Below, one piece after another: positions 34,222 through 45,872 of a stretch of 64,000 nucleotides of DNA (positions within the stretch are counted from its first letter, which is position 1; the number at the start of each line of letters is the position of its first letter). The notes below the pieces were generated by a model. The model searched no databases. It saw only the letters and a program-made list of their open reading frames with translations, and had not been told where the DNA came from. Source of the stretch: Cryptomeria japonica (taxonomy: Eukaryota > Streptophyta > Pinopsida > Cupressales > Cupressaceae); NCBI RefSeq assembly GCF_030272615.1, contig NC_081406.1, forward strand, positions 262,972,624 through 263,036,623. Direction: 5' to 3'. A program made the translations under genes and the position numbers.

Positions 34222-34583
34222 ACTTGTGTTGACTTGGTGGTCAACACCTCCTTGGGGACTTGTGACATGGTTTAATCGTCTCCCATGGGTTGGGTTAAAT
34301 TTGGCATTTGTATCAAGTGTTGATAGTTAGAGCTTTTGGCACAACAACAAACGATTCCAACAATTGGTATCAGAGCCTTGGGTCATGGGTCGATTCTCCC
34401 GTTAGTGAGTGTTGAAGGCTCAGTCAGTGCTGAGGGGGAGATTGTTGACTTGGTGGTCAACACCTCCTTGGGGACTCATGACATGGATTAACCACCTCCC
34501 ATGGGTTGGGTTAAATCCGGTGTTTGTATTGGGCGTTGATAGTTGGAGCTTTTGGTGCAATGGCAAACGATTCCAACAACTTG
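34222..34583 (+). mobile_element. Complete TRIM element (352 bp) with 5-bp target duplication
   Basis: LTRs of 136 bp at 34227-34362 and 34443-34578 both run TGTTGACTTGG...GATTCCAACA. Between them are only 80 bp, with a primer-binding site TGGTATCAGAGCC (34365-34377) and a polypurine tract GAGGGGGAG (34432-34440). ACTTG at 34222-34226 and 34579-34583 is the target duplication. The LTRs differ at about 20 of 136 sites, nearly all transitions, so the insertion is old. No coding capacity. Confidence 0.95.
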
Positions 34584-35350
34584 TAGGTGGGTTAGACTTT
34601 GGATTAAAAATACAATTTGCATCATTTGTGGGTTAGACTTTGAACCTTGAATGCATCTTGCACAAGGCATATTGGTTGGGTTTAGACCTTGGAGTGCAAT
34701 CACAAATTGCAATCTTGTGTTGCTCGACACCCATTGACAATTTACAACTTGCAAAGACATGCCAAACCTTGAACTTTAGCCTTCAAACTACATTGGACTT
34801 GGAAGACATCCCAAAATTGTAAACTTACAATGTGTGAATGACATTGGGTCCTGGACAAGAAGAGGTTCGTACCTTGGGATCCTTTTGCATTTTACATATC
34901 TACAAAATGCAATTGGACCATAGGCCTTGAACCAGTTGCTCATTGGACCTTGGAATGCATTTGCACTTTGCACGTCTGCAACTAGAAATGCTTTTTGAAT
35001 GCTGGTTCCACAAGAGTTCGAACCTTGGGGAATGCTTGACATTGACAGTTGTGCAAGCATAGTCGATTCCGTGACGTTGATGCATGACCTACCTTGGACT
35101 TCAAAATATTGATATAGCTCATAAGTGCCATGTTTGATGGGTTTTTGAACTCTAGCCTTGCTACACATTGAACTTTGAGATTCGATTGCAACTTGTAGCC
35201 TTGAATGTTGAGATCCAATTGCAACTTGAAACTATGGAGTGTCAAGCCTAGTTTGTAATTTTGGATGGTGTAAGCAACTTTGTAAACAAAGCCAAAAATG
35301 CACACCAAGCCGAAAACCAACAACTTTTTCCCATGAGACAAAGCATAACT
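34584..35350. repeat. Degenerate short-period repeats rich in CCTTGGAATGCA and TTGCAACTTG
   Basis: Phrases such as GACCTTGGA(A/G)TGCA and ATTGCAACTTG recur irregularly, giving many overlapping short ORFs. No gene is supported. Confidence 0.5.
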
Positions 35351-37322
35351 TCCTCATTTTCTGAGCTATTTGTGAGTGGTCTTGGGGATATGTTCATGAG
35401 GATGTGGGATCCAACTTGGCTATATGAAAACCTCTTGAAGTACACAAATCCTAAGATAAGTGAAATTCAACAAAGATCACTTTGAAAGTTTGAAACCAAG
35501 GAAAATGAAAATGTAAGTCAAACAAGAGAAAAGCAACTTAGAAGGCCACTTCCAATCAACATCAACATTGAGATGGGCTTAAAGCAATAACGAGACTCTT
35601 CAACTACAATAATGCAATGTAAATACAAACACAAAAACATAAAGCAAGATTAATGATGTCCATTAATAAGATAATGCTACCACATGAACGAATTCCATTA
35701 TTTCCAAACCAACAATCACTTATACAATCACATGATAGAGGCCACTTCCCAACATGGAAGGATCACATTTTATAACAATTATATATATGATATTGCATTG
35801 TTGTTGAGCCACAAAATGATCCAAATACACAAGATGAGCAAGGAAATCCACCAACTACCATGCTATCTTCATGGAAGGACCAATAGGGGAATGTTATTGG
35901 CCACTCAATTGTATTGCCATTTTTGAGTGCAATAGATGCCTATACCACTCTAGGCAACCCCTGAGCTGTGGAGAAGAAGATCATGGATGTTTAATAAGAT
36001 GGATTGCACTTAAACCCTAAAATAGATGATCATGCCTTTGCTTGTGCATGTATTAATAAGACGGAGGGAGAGGATGGTTTGTAAAAATGATGAACAATAA
36101 TGGTGAAAGCATAGTTTTGTCATTTGTAACCTTTATATTTTTACTACAACACAATATTTTTGGCACATTTTGGAAATGACCTCCATATTAAAAAAAATTG
36201 GTCAAACCAACCTTGCGCAAATGAATTATGTTACTCTAGTTGACTCCTTGCAAGGTAGGAATGTTTTCTCGTACATGGAATTTGAATACTCCCTAAAAAG
36301 GAGGATTTCAACTCTGTGAAAGTACTAGTTGATATGCAAAATTGTTTTATGCATTTGACTTTTGTGTTATATTTACCTTCAATTTGTAGTGTATTTGTTT
36401 CTATCCATGCTTAGTACTTTTCAGGGCCATAGCAATGCAGCATTACAAAACATTGTTGAATATGGAAATCACAATGGTTCTTAATATGCTTTTTATATAT
36501 AGTTTTAATAATTCAGTATTATTCCAGTCTGATTAACCAAATGCTAAAACTTAGGTTATAAAACTACAAAAAGTAAGGGTTGGTTGTTTACATCAAACTT
36601 TTTAAGGTTTTAATAAATTTAATTTTTGAAAATTCTTTTAGAGTAAGGGCTTCTCACTTATTTCCTTTATCTCTTCATTTATTTTTTATCTGCAGATCTG
36701 ATTCTCACCAGCAACTCCATTTCTCAGATTAGCCTTTTTCACTATTCCTTGAGTTCTCATATACATCACATTGTACATGATATATTAATTTTGGCATTAG
36801 ATATGCAATTTTTGTTTTCTTTGGTGCAAATCTGTGAATTCCATCTTTATAATTTTTTCTCATCACATTCAAGCTCATTGTGGTGTATTCAGATCCTTTT
36901 GGAATGACCCAAGGAACTCTAATCTTCGTCAGTAGAAGCTTTAGATGCAAATTGCAACATAATATAGTTGAATTCAGCAGCACGAAAGTAGAAACTATGA
37001 GGAAACTTAAATAGTGGTGTGGTTGTTAACAGTTAAACTACAAAGTATTCTGAAATTTACTTGGAAAATCCTGTAAATTTTTAGGCAGGCAAGCTAAAAA
37101 ATCTTGTCAAACTAATCTGAATCCATATGCACTTAAATTGCAAATGTGGTTTCCTCAAATAAGCTAAAAAATATTACCAACGTTGAAGAAAATTTCTCAA
37201 TACAAGGTCATAATCCAAGAAGCAATATTGGAAAAATAAATCTATTTGGTTATTATTGTTAATACACTTCAAAGCTTCTTAGAAAAAACTGATGAAACTT
37301 TACAAAATTCTCATATTTGCAG
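35351..37322. other. End of the giant RSH intron, no gene
   Basis: AT-rich sequence without credible ORFs, leading to a T-rich tract and the TTTGCAG acceptor at 37322. Confidence 0.45.
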
Positions 37323-37394
37323 TTGCTACGCAGACATCGGAGGACAAATGCCAAAGAAAATGCTTCAGAAAATGGTTATCTAGCCCTTGCTGAG
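37323..37394 (+). CDS. RSH exon d
   Basis: A 72-bp exon of 24 codons, phase 0 at both ends, between acceptor ATTTGCAG and a weak donor GAG|GTGGTT. It encodes LLRRHRRTNAKENASENGYL, then ALAE. LLRRHRR after SYINQ is the continuation of this type of plant RSH protein. The next expected block (a VMLLGMVDDPR-like segment, then LADRLHNMRT) was not found downstream in this window. The tail NAKENASENGYLALAE is less familiar to me, and the GTGGTT donor should be confirmed. Confidence 0.8.
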
Positions 37395-37859
37395 GTGGTT
37401 GTTCTTGGATTCATTCCTTTATGTTTCTGTTTTAAAAATAATTATTGATAATTTTGTCTTTTGGGGTATGTTTTGTCATTATTTATATGTTTTCTGAATA
37501 TTAGGGTTCCATGTCTGAAATTAGGCTTAATACATGGATTACTTTGAACTTAAGAAGCTAAATCATATAGATGCTTCTAAATGTTCACTCAGATTAATGA
37601 AAGTAATCAGATTTAAAGGTGTTAGGACTATAATTTAGTCATGATTGTACTGTGGTCCTGTAATCTAAAGCCTCCCATGTCTTCTGCTAGCTGATATTGA
37701 CAACTATTAATAACTATTGCAGATAGGTGTTATTGAGTGTCTAAGATTTGTGAAGGATAAGGTGTTATTGAGTATTTGAGAATTGCTGGCTTCTTCTTGT
37801 TGATTTTGATTCTGTTTCTCAGTTACATTATTTCCATTGTGCTTTTGTGTGGGTTGTTT

Positions 37860-38538
37860 AAAGTTGTTTTAGGTTAATGAATCTCGATTTCTAATGAAAT
37901 AAATGAAAAGTACATTGCTTGGCTGTAAGAAGTGAAAGTATGGAAATCCATAACATTATAATTATGGCGTGTATCTGTTGGCTCTGCGTTTCTTGCATAC
38001 TATTGATTCACACACAGATGAAGGTGTGTTGGTGAGGCAACATTCCAATTTACATTCTATTGCTAGAGCACCCTAACTCCCTTCTCTCTCACCAAATGTG
38101 GTATGACCATTGTTCATTGTTATGAAGGATCAGACACTCCTTGACTGCATTCCATGAGATGTGCACAGGGGCATACCACAATTTTCCTTTCTACTCTTTT
38201 AAAGTTGTTTTAGGTTAATGAATATCAATTTCTAATGAAATAAATGAAAAGTACATTGCTTGGCTGTAAGAAGTGAAAGTATGGAAATCCATAACATTAT
38301 AATTATGGCGTGTATCTGATGGGTCTGCGTTTCTTGCATGCTATTGATTCACACACATATGAAAGTATGTTGGGGAGGCAACATTCCAATTTACATTCTA
38401 TTGCTAGAGAACCCTAACTCCCTTCTCTCTCACCAAATGTGGTATAACCATTGTTCATTGGTATGAAGGATCAGACACTCCTTGACTACATTCCATGAGA
38501 TGTGCACAGGGGCATATTACAATTTTCCTCTCTACTAT
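37860..38538. repeat. Tandem duplication, 341-bp unit, two copies
   Basis: AAAGTTGTTTTAGGTTAATG starts both copies (37860 and 38201). They run colinearly through AAGTACATTGCTTGG, GTATCTG and TGTGCACAGGGGCATA, with only scattered mismatches. No gene is involved. Confidence 0.9.
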
Positions 38539-40283
38539 AGGAGGCTTTCTAATCATGGATAGTAGGATGTAAGGTTCGCAAACCTTAACTATCTCACGAA
38601 ATAAAATAAACGCTCAATTTCACATAAATATGGAAAAATAATGAAACATCCTCAATATATATATATATATCATGTGTGAAAGTAAATGTTTTATCCAGGA
38701 TCTGAAGTACATGTATATGATCATACAAGAAATATGACTTGGCTCTCATGCCAACTAGTCACCGCAATACAAGGATATAAAAGTACAAGAAATGATATGA
38801 GAGTACAAATGACATAATCACTGGAGTCTCTAGCCACCATCAACCCAACAATCATCTGCAGACCAAGAGTTGAGAACATGGTTTAGGTGCTCTTCCACCC
38901 AAACACAAAGCATACACTTCCCCGGAGTTCTTCTTACTTGAAGAACACCCGAACCTGCACAAACAACCTAGAAAGGGCAGGTAGGATGGGATCCAGTGCA
39001 TTCTTGATATATCTACATGCATATCATACAAGAATATGCTTTGATGTAATATTGGAATATGGCAGAGAGAACAAATATAAAATGACATCCATCTATTTCG
39101 ATGGTCCACATAGATTGGCCAAGCATATAAACCGTAAACAATAGGTAGATTTGGAATATTATATCTACTTCCCATTGTTATACCATATTCAACAATCATC
39201 CTGGAAGGTAAATGCAAAAGACACACACAGAAAACAAATCTACTTTCCTTAATAAACATAGCATTCGCATGCCAAAACATAGACAAATCTCTTATTCTTG
39301 TTCATCTACAAAAGTTTTTGATGATTTTTTGACAAAATCGCGGCTGTTTTTCTAAAGCAGTGGAGGGTTTGACGATTTTTCCTCAAAATCGTGTTTTCAA
39401 TTTGAGAAGCTGATCTAGGTGTCTCTAGCTGTAGGGAGGGATAGCTTTGTTACCCAACATTAGGTTGGAAGGATTGTGGTTATCTTGGTCATATCTAGAA
39501 GTTTTGCAGAACTAGGGAGCGTTTCAGCAGTAGGCTCATGTTGTAGAGTGTTTTGAAGAGAAGGGGGCTGCCTTCTATGCATTCGTGACCAAAAGACCTG
39601 CAGATTATGTCTTTTGTAGGGTAGTTAGAATGATGACCATTAATGGAGGGTATTAAAATAATATTGTAATGTTTCTGTAATGGTGATCTTAGTTGGTTTA
39701 ATAAGTTTCCTTTCGTGTTGTTTACGATTGTTTCTTTTTAGAAACATCGTCTTGTAATCTTTTATAAATAGAGCCTTTTGTCTCTATTGTATATATCGAA
39801 ATATCATTTCAATATTATGGTTTAATATTGTTTAAATTTTTTAAATGTATATATTTTTATTATTATATAAAATTTTAAATGTAAATATGTTCAATATTGT
39901 TTAAAATTTTAAATGTAAATATGTTTAATTTTTTTTAATATTGTTTAAAATTTCAAATGTATATAATAATGTAAATATTGATTAAAATTTATATATTAAT
40001 ATTGATTATTAAATTATTTATTGTTTTTAGACTCATTTGATACATTTTGTAATTGAATTTTGCAAAAAAGGGTGTTTTATATAAGAAATTTTAGTACTTT
40101 TAAGTTGCAGAGTGTTTGCTGAGTCAAAAAAATTGGGCTTTCTGAGTAATCCCCTAGTCTGAGTCTGCAAACTATGCATACATGTATGTACACAGGTATA
40201 TACATGTATATATGCATATATATACCCAAAAGAAATTTGCATATGGGTAGCAAATTAAACTCAGAAATTACTTGTAAATACAC
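38539..40283. other. Intron/transposon-derived sequence, no gene recognised
   Basis: The minus-strand ORF 38852-39286 (144 aa) has no recognised motif. TTATAAATAGAGCC at about 39763-39776 looks like a plus-strand TATA region, possibly from an LTR. From 39826 to 40010, AT-rich TATTGTTTAAAATTTTAAATG-like units repeat imperfectly. Confidence 0.35.
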
Positions 40284-40541
40284 ATGTTTTTCATTCCACA
40301 TGCAATCATGGCAAATAATTATCAAAGAAGAACCCACATACTGGATTTAAACAGTGAAGAAGAGCTAGAAATGATCTTAGTTGCTCCAAAACAAGCTGCT
40401 CCAAAAACCCTCAAAGCCACTGCTAAAAACCCCTCCAAAATCAATGAATTTTCTGCTCAAAATGGTGTTAGATCTGCTGGTAAAATTATTGATCAATCTG
40501 CTGTGTGTATTGCCAATAAATCTCAGAAAATCACCAGCTAA
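40284..40541 (+). CDS. Hypothetical 85-aa ORF, probably a transposon relic
   Basis: MFFIPHAIMANNYQRRTHIL and a lysine/alanine-rich remainder. I see no domain or splice evidence, and another frame continues at 40592-40789. It may be part of a decayed element or chance. Confidence 0.15.
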   Translation: MFFIPHAIMANNYQRRTHILDLNSEEELEMILVAPKQAAPKTLKATAKNPSKINEFSAQNGVRSAGKIIDQSAVCIANKSQKITS

Positions 40542-40799
40542 ACATAGCTCAGAAGCTGCCGTCAATAATAATTAATCTGCTGTCTAAACCGTTGAAGAAG
40601 GCAACCAAAATGATAAGATTCTCGCTGTTTTTTCTTTGTCAAGAATCTGCATCAACTGGCGTCCACGTCTCTGAGAAATCATGCCAAAATTGTTGCTCAA
40701 CTGCTGTGTTTCCCTTCCAAGAAACTGCTGTGTTTTTTCTTTCCAAGAAGCTGAGTGTGAAGATAAGAAAGATGCGTGGATTTTTATGAATAGGTGCTT

Positions 40800-41878
40800 G
40801 CCTTTTTTTCATTATTTTTGCTTTGATTTTTCTCAAAAAAATAAAAAATAAAAAATAAAAAATACAATCTTTTTATTTTCTAACTAAATATATTTTCAAA
40901 AACATAAGAAAACAATGATCATAAGCATCATTTAAAGCATAACGCACAATTTAAACTACGTATCCATGATAACACAAAATGCATAAGGAAACCATTCATA
41001 ATGTAGTATGAATACAACTAAGTGAGTGTGTGAATCAGATTTGCATCATGCCAGCTATTGCCAGGCAACTAGGTCATCTCTGCCTCAACCATGTTCTTGT
41101 CTTTGACATGTTCCTGCACTCATTCACACTCATATTTGTCTTAATATGTTAGTCCATAAAGCCATAACTGTAATCAAAAGAATTTGCAACATATAATAAT
41201 ACATCATTATTTCAATTTCAATCCATGCATTTTTAGAGAATAACTAATTACCATTCACGCACATACTGTTATTCGTAAATTAAACAACATAAGATAAATG
41301 TCCATTAGTCCCATCCAATTATAGAATTATCGCTGCAAGCACAAGGTCGAGATGTGACATAGGAGAGTTTCCAAGAGATGTTCTTTGCACCCCTCTTGAA
41401 TTGTTCAACTAGGCTCACTTAGTTTGGGCCCTTCTCTTATGGATATTATCATATCTTGTATTGACTCTTTCACAATGGTTGATGATGAATGCATCGGTCC
41501 TTTCTCATGAGATTAATATTAGGGGATTCTTTTTATCTCTATCCATATTCTTCATAAGTTGTATATTCTTTCGCAACAGGTCTTCTATTTTGATGGTTTA
41601 TCTTTAATGTTTGTAATCCATGTATTTTTTTGTTCTTGCCTTTTGGTTCACCCACATTGTAGCTAGGCTTGCTTTGTGCTTTAAATTCTCTTTTGGCATA
41701 TAGTTCCTTGTTGATGCTTCCTTTTCCTCCATCCACTTATCTATTTTGTTCATCCATCAACTTTAATATTATTCCTCTAGTTTAACCGAAATGATCCTCT
41801 TTTGCCACCTCATGCTCACCACTAATGTATTTATAATCTTTCTTGCAATGTTCTAGGTTCAATTTAATCAATGATTTA
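40800..41878. other. Low-complexity and intron sequence, no gene
   Basis: A poly-A/AAAAATAAAA tract lies at about 40836-40865, followed by AT-rich sequence. Nothing is assignable. Confidence 0.35.
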
Positions 41879-44800
41879 TACAGGGGACTCCCCTAACACA
41901 CCCAAAACACATGCTCGTTTACACTATATGAGGGTTACTCCACCCAAGATTCATGCATAGCATAACAAAGAAAATTGCATAGAATTTGCAAAAATAAAAA
42001 CAATTGATTTTCTTATTATTCTAGAACTTTGAAACACAAATATTCAGAAATTACACTGTTTAGCCTCTTGGGCTTTACCAATCTTGCAAGAAAAACTACA
42101 ACTCAACTCTAAAATGAAGCAGAATTCTTCTCAACTTCAAATTATCACTCCACTTTGAATGATCCATACCACTCTAGATGATCCACTCAACCTTGGATTG
42201 ACTCTCAATGATCCACCCAACTCTGGATGCGTAAACACTAGCCCAAGCCTCCCTTTTATAGCATTCTTGTGCCTCTTGGAAATCCCACTCCCACTCTTGA
42301 TGAACAACACATAGCAGTCAAGAAATGCAACACATAACCAATAGATGGCTCTTCAACTTCCCTAGGAGGGCTCCTAAGAGGTCTCTTTTGAATTTTCCAA
42401 AGTGGGTGCCTCAAATGGTGTCTTTACCCATTTTTTATGGAACCATTCAATAAATATGAGTGCATGATGCTTCCCCTTCCTTGTTCCCATGTCCAAAATG
42501 GTATTTTTTATGATTTTAGCATTATAAATGATAGAAAAAGGTCTCCTTTTTTGAAAATTACAGCTGTCTTTACACATAGGCCACAAAATATTGAATATTT
42601 TCAACCCCCTATGTCCCCTTGACACTTTCTTATAGGTACATGGAGACCTATATATGCTTGCATTTATTATTAACCATTTAAGCATAATAGAAAATAAAAA
42701 TAACAATATTTTTTGGGAGATGTAGGATTGTCGTACACCCCTGGATGCTCTTGTATCAGACACCCAAGGTAGGAAAATTTTGTGAGCTTGGTCTCACAAA
42801 ATGAAGTTGGATGGTAGGCTACCCTTTCAGATTGCCAACAATCTTAACAAACTCCATCACTATGATAGGTACCTCTGATTGGTTCTTCTTTCTCCTTTTC
42901 CAACACCTAGTCGGAATAAGCATCCTTTGAAAACTCTATTTTTCTCTATCTTCCTTGATTGGAATTAGCTCCACCATAAGCCAACCGCCATCGTTTTTCT
43001 TTGCACTCCTCTTCATTAATGTGGAATCTGTTCCACCATCATCTGACCTCCTCCTTCAAATATTACTGCACTTAGCATCCCTCATCTCACAACTCGACAT
43101 TCCTCTTCTCTTCTTTGTGGGTTTTAACCCACCCAAGTCCAATCACATCCACCAAATGCACTCTGTAATTTCCTCTGCACTTACCATCTCAACATATACC
43201 TTTCTAACATCCTCTTGCTTTACAACCAATCTCTCTTTGTTTGGCTGTTCCATGCTCTCCATCATCCTCATGCCCTCTAAAGGACATTTCTCAACTTCTA
43301 TTACATCTTCATCTACTACTACACCACCCATAGGTGCAACCTCTTTCTTTTCTTCTTTCATGCCTTCGCAAAGACATGCTCCTTTATCTTCAATTGATGC
43401 AAGCCATTTTGCCTCGACTACTGCAACCATGTCCACTGCTGCAACATTTTATCCACCTGCAATAAGTTTATCCCATTCTTCTTCAATTTGAACTAGTAAA
43501 TCATCCTCCTTAGCATCATATATGTCCTCTAAAGAAATCTCTTTTTCTGCTACAATCTCTATAACCTCGTTCTCCATGCCTTTCAATAGACCTGTCCTTG
43601 CCACAAACTCTTCTTCATCTCCATCGAATATTGGACCTTCCAAGTCCTCTAGCAACCTCTCCTTTTGTGTCACATGCAAGGCACTCTACTACATCATCCT
43701 TTCTTGCAATCAAAACATAGTTAGAAAGAAAATAATCCACACCTCTATTCTTCTTTGCTTTTCTCTTTTTTGGTATCTTTTCAATCTCTTCTCTTATTCA
43801 TTCACTTGCTATTGTAACTTTATAAATTCAACTCTCATTCTATCTCTTAATTTCCTCTCTCGTCTCAAGAACATGAATCCTCAGAATCCATCCAATGACG
43901 AATGCCATTTTCTTCTTCCTCTTTTCTAATCTTCAACTTCTAAAATCCTCAATACAATCAAATCCTAGTGTAAATTGCCTCACCTTCGGCGATTTGTTTA
44001 CACACTCAGGGAAACTTACTCCACAACTTCTTTATGTAGTTCCTCTTGCAACTTGCACATACATTTGCGACAGACTAACATACATCTACCCTCTACCCAG
44101 CAAAGATTTTTGGAAGATACCTCTCACTTCCTCTTCCCACTCTCTCTTATTGGAGGAACTATGTGCACCTTCTACCCAGCTTCAACCTTTGTTGGAGGAT
44201 AGTAACAAACTCACACACTCCACTTTCAAGTCCTTGTGCAAGATTGTCTCATGTTTGACGCTTTGTCTGCACGCTTAGGAAATTCTTCTTTGATACTAGA
44301 CTTGATGCAGGGGACTCCCCTAAAACACCCAAAACACATGCTTTTTTACATTATATGAGGGTTACTCCACCCAAGGTTCATGCATAGAATAACAAAGAAA
44401 ATTGCATAGAATTTGCAAAAATAAAAACAACTGATTTTCTTGTTACTCCAAAACTTTGAAACAGAAATATTCAAAAATTTCAATGCTTGGCCTCATGGGC
44501 TTACCAATCTTGCAAGAAAAACTACAACTCAACTCTCAAATGAAGGATAATTCTTCTCAAATTCAAATTATCACACTCACTTTTCAACGATTCACACCAC
44601 TCTAGATGATCCACTCAACCTTGGATCAATTCTCAGTGATCCACTCAACTTTGGATCTGCTCTCAGTAATTGACTCAACTCTAGATGCTTAAACACTAGC
44701 CAAAGCCTCCCTTTTATAGCATTCTTGTGCCTCTTGGAAATACCACTCCCACTATTGATGAACAACACATGTCAATCAAGAAATACAACACATAGCCAAT

Positions 44801-45136
44801 AGATGACTCTTCAACTTCCCCAGGAGGCCTCATAAGAGGTGTCTTTTCAATTTTTCTAAAGTGGGTGCCTAAAAAGTTGTCTTTTCCCTTTTTTTATGAA
44901 ACTAGTCAATAAATATGAGTGCATGACTCTTCCCCTTCCTTGTTCCCACATCCAAAAGGGTATTTTTTATGATTTTAGCATTATAAATGATAGAAAAAGG
45001 TGTCCCTTATTGAAAATTACATTTGTCTTTACATAGGCCACAAATATTGAATCTTTTCAACACTCTATGTTCCCTTGGGCACTTTCCTAGGTACATGAAG
45101 ACCTATATATGCTTGCATTTATTTTTAATCACCTAA
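41879..45136 (-). mobile_element. LTR-type element with paired direct repeats and a short internal region
   Basis: Direct repeats at 41879-42680 and 44306-45134 share CAGGGGACTCCCCTAA, AGGGTTACTCCACCCAAG and ATAGAATTTGCAAAAATAAA in order, over about 800 bp. Internal sequence holds a minus-strand acidic ORF. Beside the upper repeat, the minus strand reads TAGTATCAAAG, close to TGGTATCAGAG with two G-to-A changes, so it may be a decayed primer site. The upper repeat stops at 45136, where another LTR fragment begins. Without gag-pol motifs it appears non-autonomous (LARD-like). Confidence 0.6.
43143..43679 (-). pseudogene. Acidic ORF inside the paired-repeat element
   Basis: The minus-strand frame from 43679 reads MHVTQKERLLEDLEGPIFDG, then EEEWDKLIAGG. 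A TAA at 43449-43451 interrupts it, and it continues to 43143 with a high Glu/Asp and Met content. I recognise no family. It may be a degenerate gag or accessory protein, since it lies between the two LTR-like repeats. It is an isolated frame, and its role is unknown. Confidence 0.35.
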
Positions 45137-45332
45137 TGTAATGTCCCCTACCTGATCTATTTCAATATATTAAAATTGATTGATATTCTTCAATTAGTTA
45201 TTAACAAGTGCTTATCTATTTTCCTCATTAGTTGATCTCATTCTTAGCATCTGAGGTGATTTTGTTCAAGAGAGGGTAAATTACCTTGGTATTTTATTTT
45301 GAAATGTTTTGTGCATAAAAAAAACATCAACA
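45137..45332 (+). repeat. LTR fragment, TGTAATGTCCCC...CATCAACA
   Basis: The right end (CAAGAGAGGGTAAATTACC, TTGGTATTTTATT, then CATCAACA) resembles the last 90 bp of the A and B LTRs in the opposite orientation. The left end resembles the LTR start at 12959. The flanks CCTAA and CGTAC do not match, so it is a chimera or truncated piece. It abuts the protease of the next element. Confidence 0.4.
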
Positions 45333-45872
45333 CGTACGGAAGCCGAAAATAACATAATTGGACAAGTACTGCAGATGGAAGCGCCGATAAGGGTGAAGGA
45401 CCTTCTAGAGACAATGCCACAGCTGAGAACCGCCATTTTTAGTTCCATACAAACCACTGTGCAGGCACCTTCGGGTGCGACACGGGCGGAAGTTTCGGTC
45501 AGCCGCTCTGCTGAGCCAATGTTGTTGGCCTTAAATAGTGGTCGGCATCTTGGGGTAGTAGAGATGGGAATTCTCGGGACTATCCTCAAAGACACCATTG
45601 TGGATGAAGGTTCAGGGGTGAATGTGCTGCCGGAGGATACGTGGCCACCCACATTCAACTTGGTAGGTGCAGACCAGCACGACATCAAGCCATTCGGCAC
45701 CCTGATGGCCCAACCGGTGACCATCGGCACACAATCCTTCCTACTAGATTTTGTGGTACTCCCACTCAAGAAGAAGGGGTATGACGCCATCTTAGGGAGA
45801 GGGTGGCTGGTTACAACAAAGGTGAACCACGACTGGAAGAAGAACACCCTTTTCCATGGAGAAAGGGGGGCG
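45333..45872 (+). pseudogene. Ty3 aspartic protease
   Basis: The frame 45309-45887 contains LGTILKDTIVDEGSGVNVLP and a C-terminal LDFVVLPLKKKGYDAILGRG followed by W, the core of plant Ty3 retropepsins. The active site is usually DGGSGVN; here it is DEGSGVN, a likely G-to-A change that may abolish function. A frame change near 45855, in a G-rich run, links it to the downstream frame (EKGGRKYTIDLRTQ). Confidence 0.75.

Larger units (their letters stand above)
10666..37322 (+). other. Giant RSH intron (26,657 bp)
   Basis: Bounded by donor GTATGT at 10666 and acceptor TTTGCAG ending at 37322. Exon c ends ...LSYINQ and the exon at 37323 starts LLRRHRR. In the plant RSH-type proteins I recall, these blocks are adjacent. 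The intron holds a SINE, two giant LTRs in antisense orientation, a deleted hAT element, a LINE remnant and a TRIM. Confidence 0.8.

Noticed and set aside
34788-35341. Several overlapping minus-strand ORFs of 60-126 aa
   Set aside because: They overlap each other in different frames over degenerate short repeats; none has a motif.
45137-45332. Complete short solo LTR
   Set aside because: The flanking 5-mers CCTAA and CGTAC do not match, and its two ends resemble different LTR families, so it is treated as a fragment.
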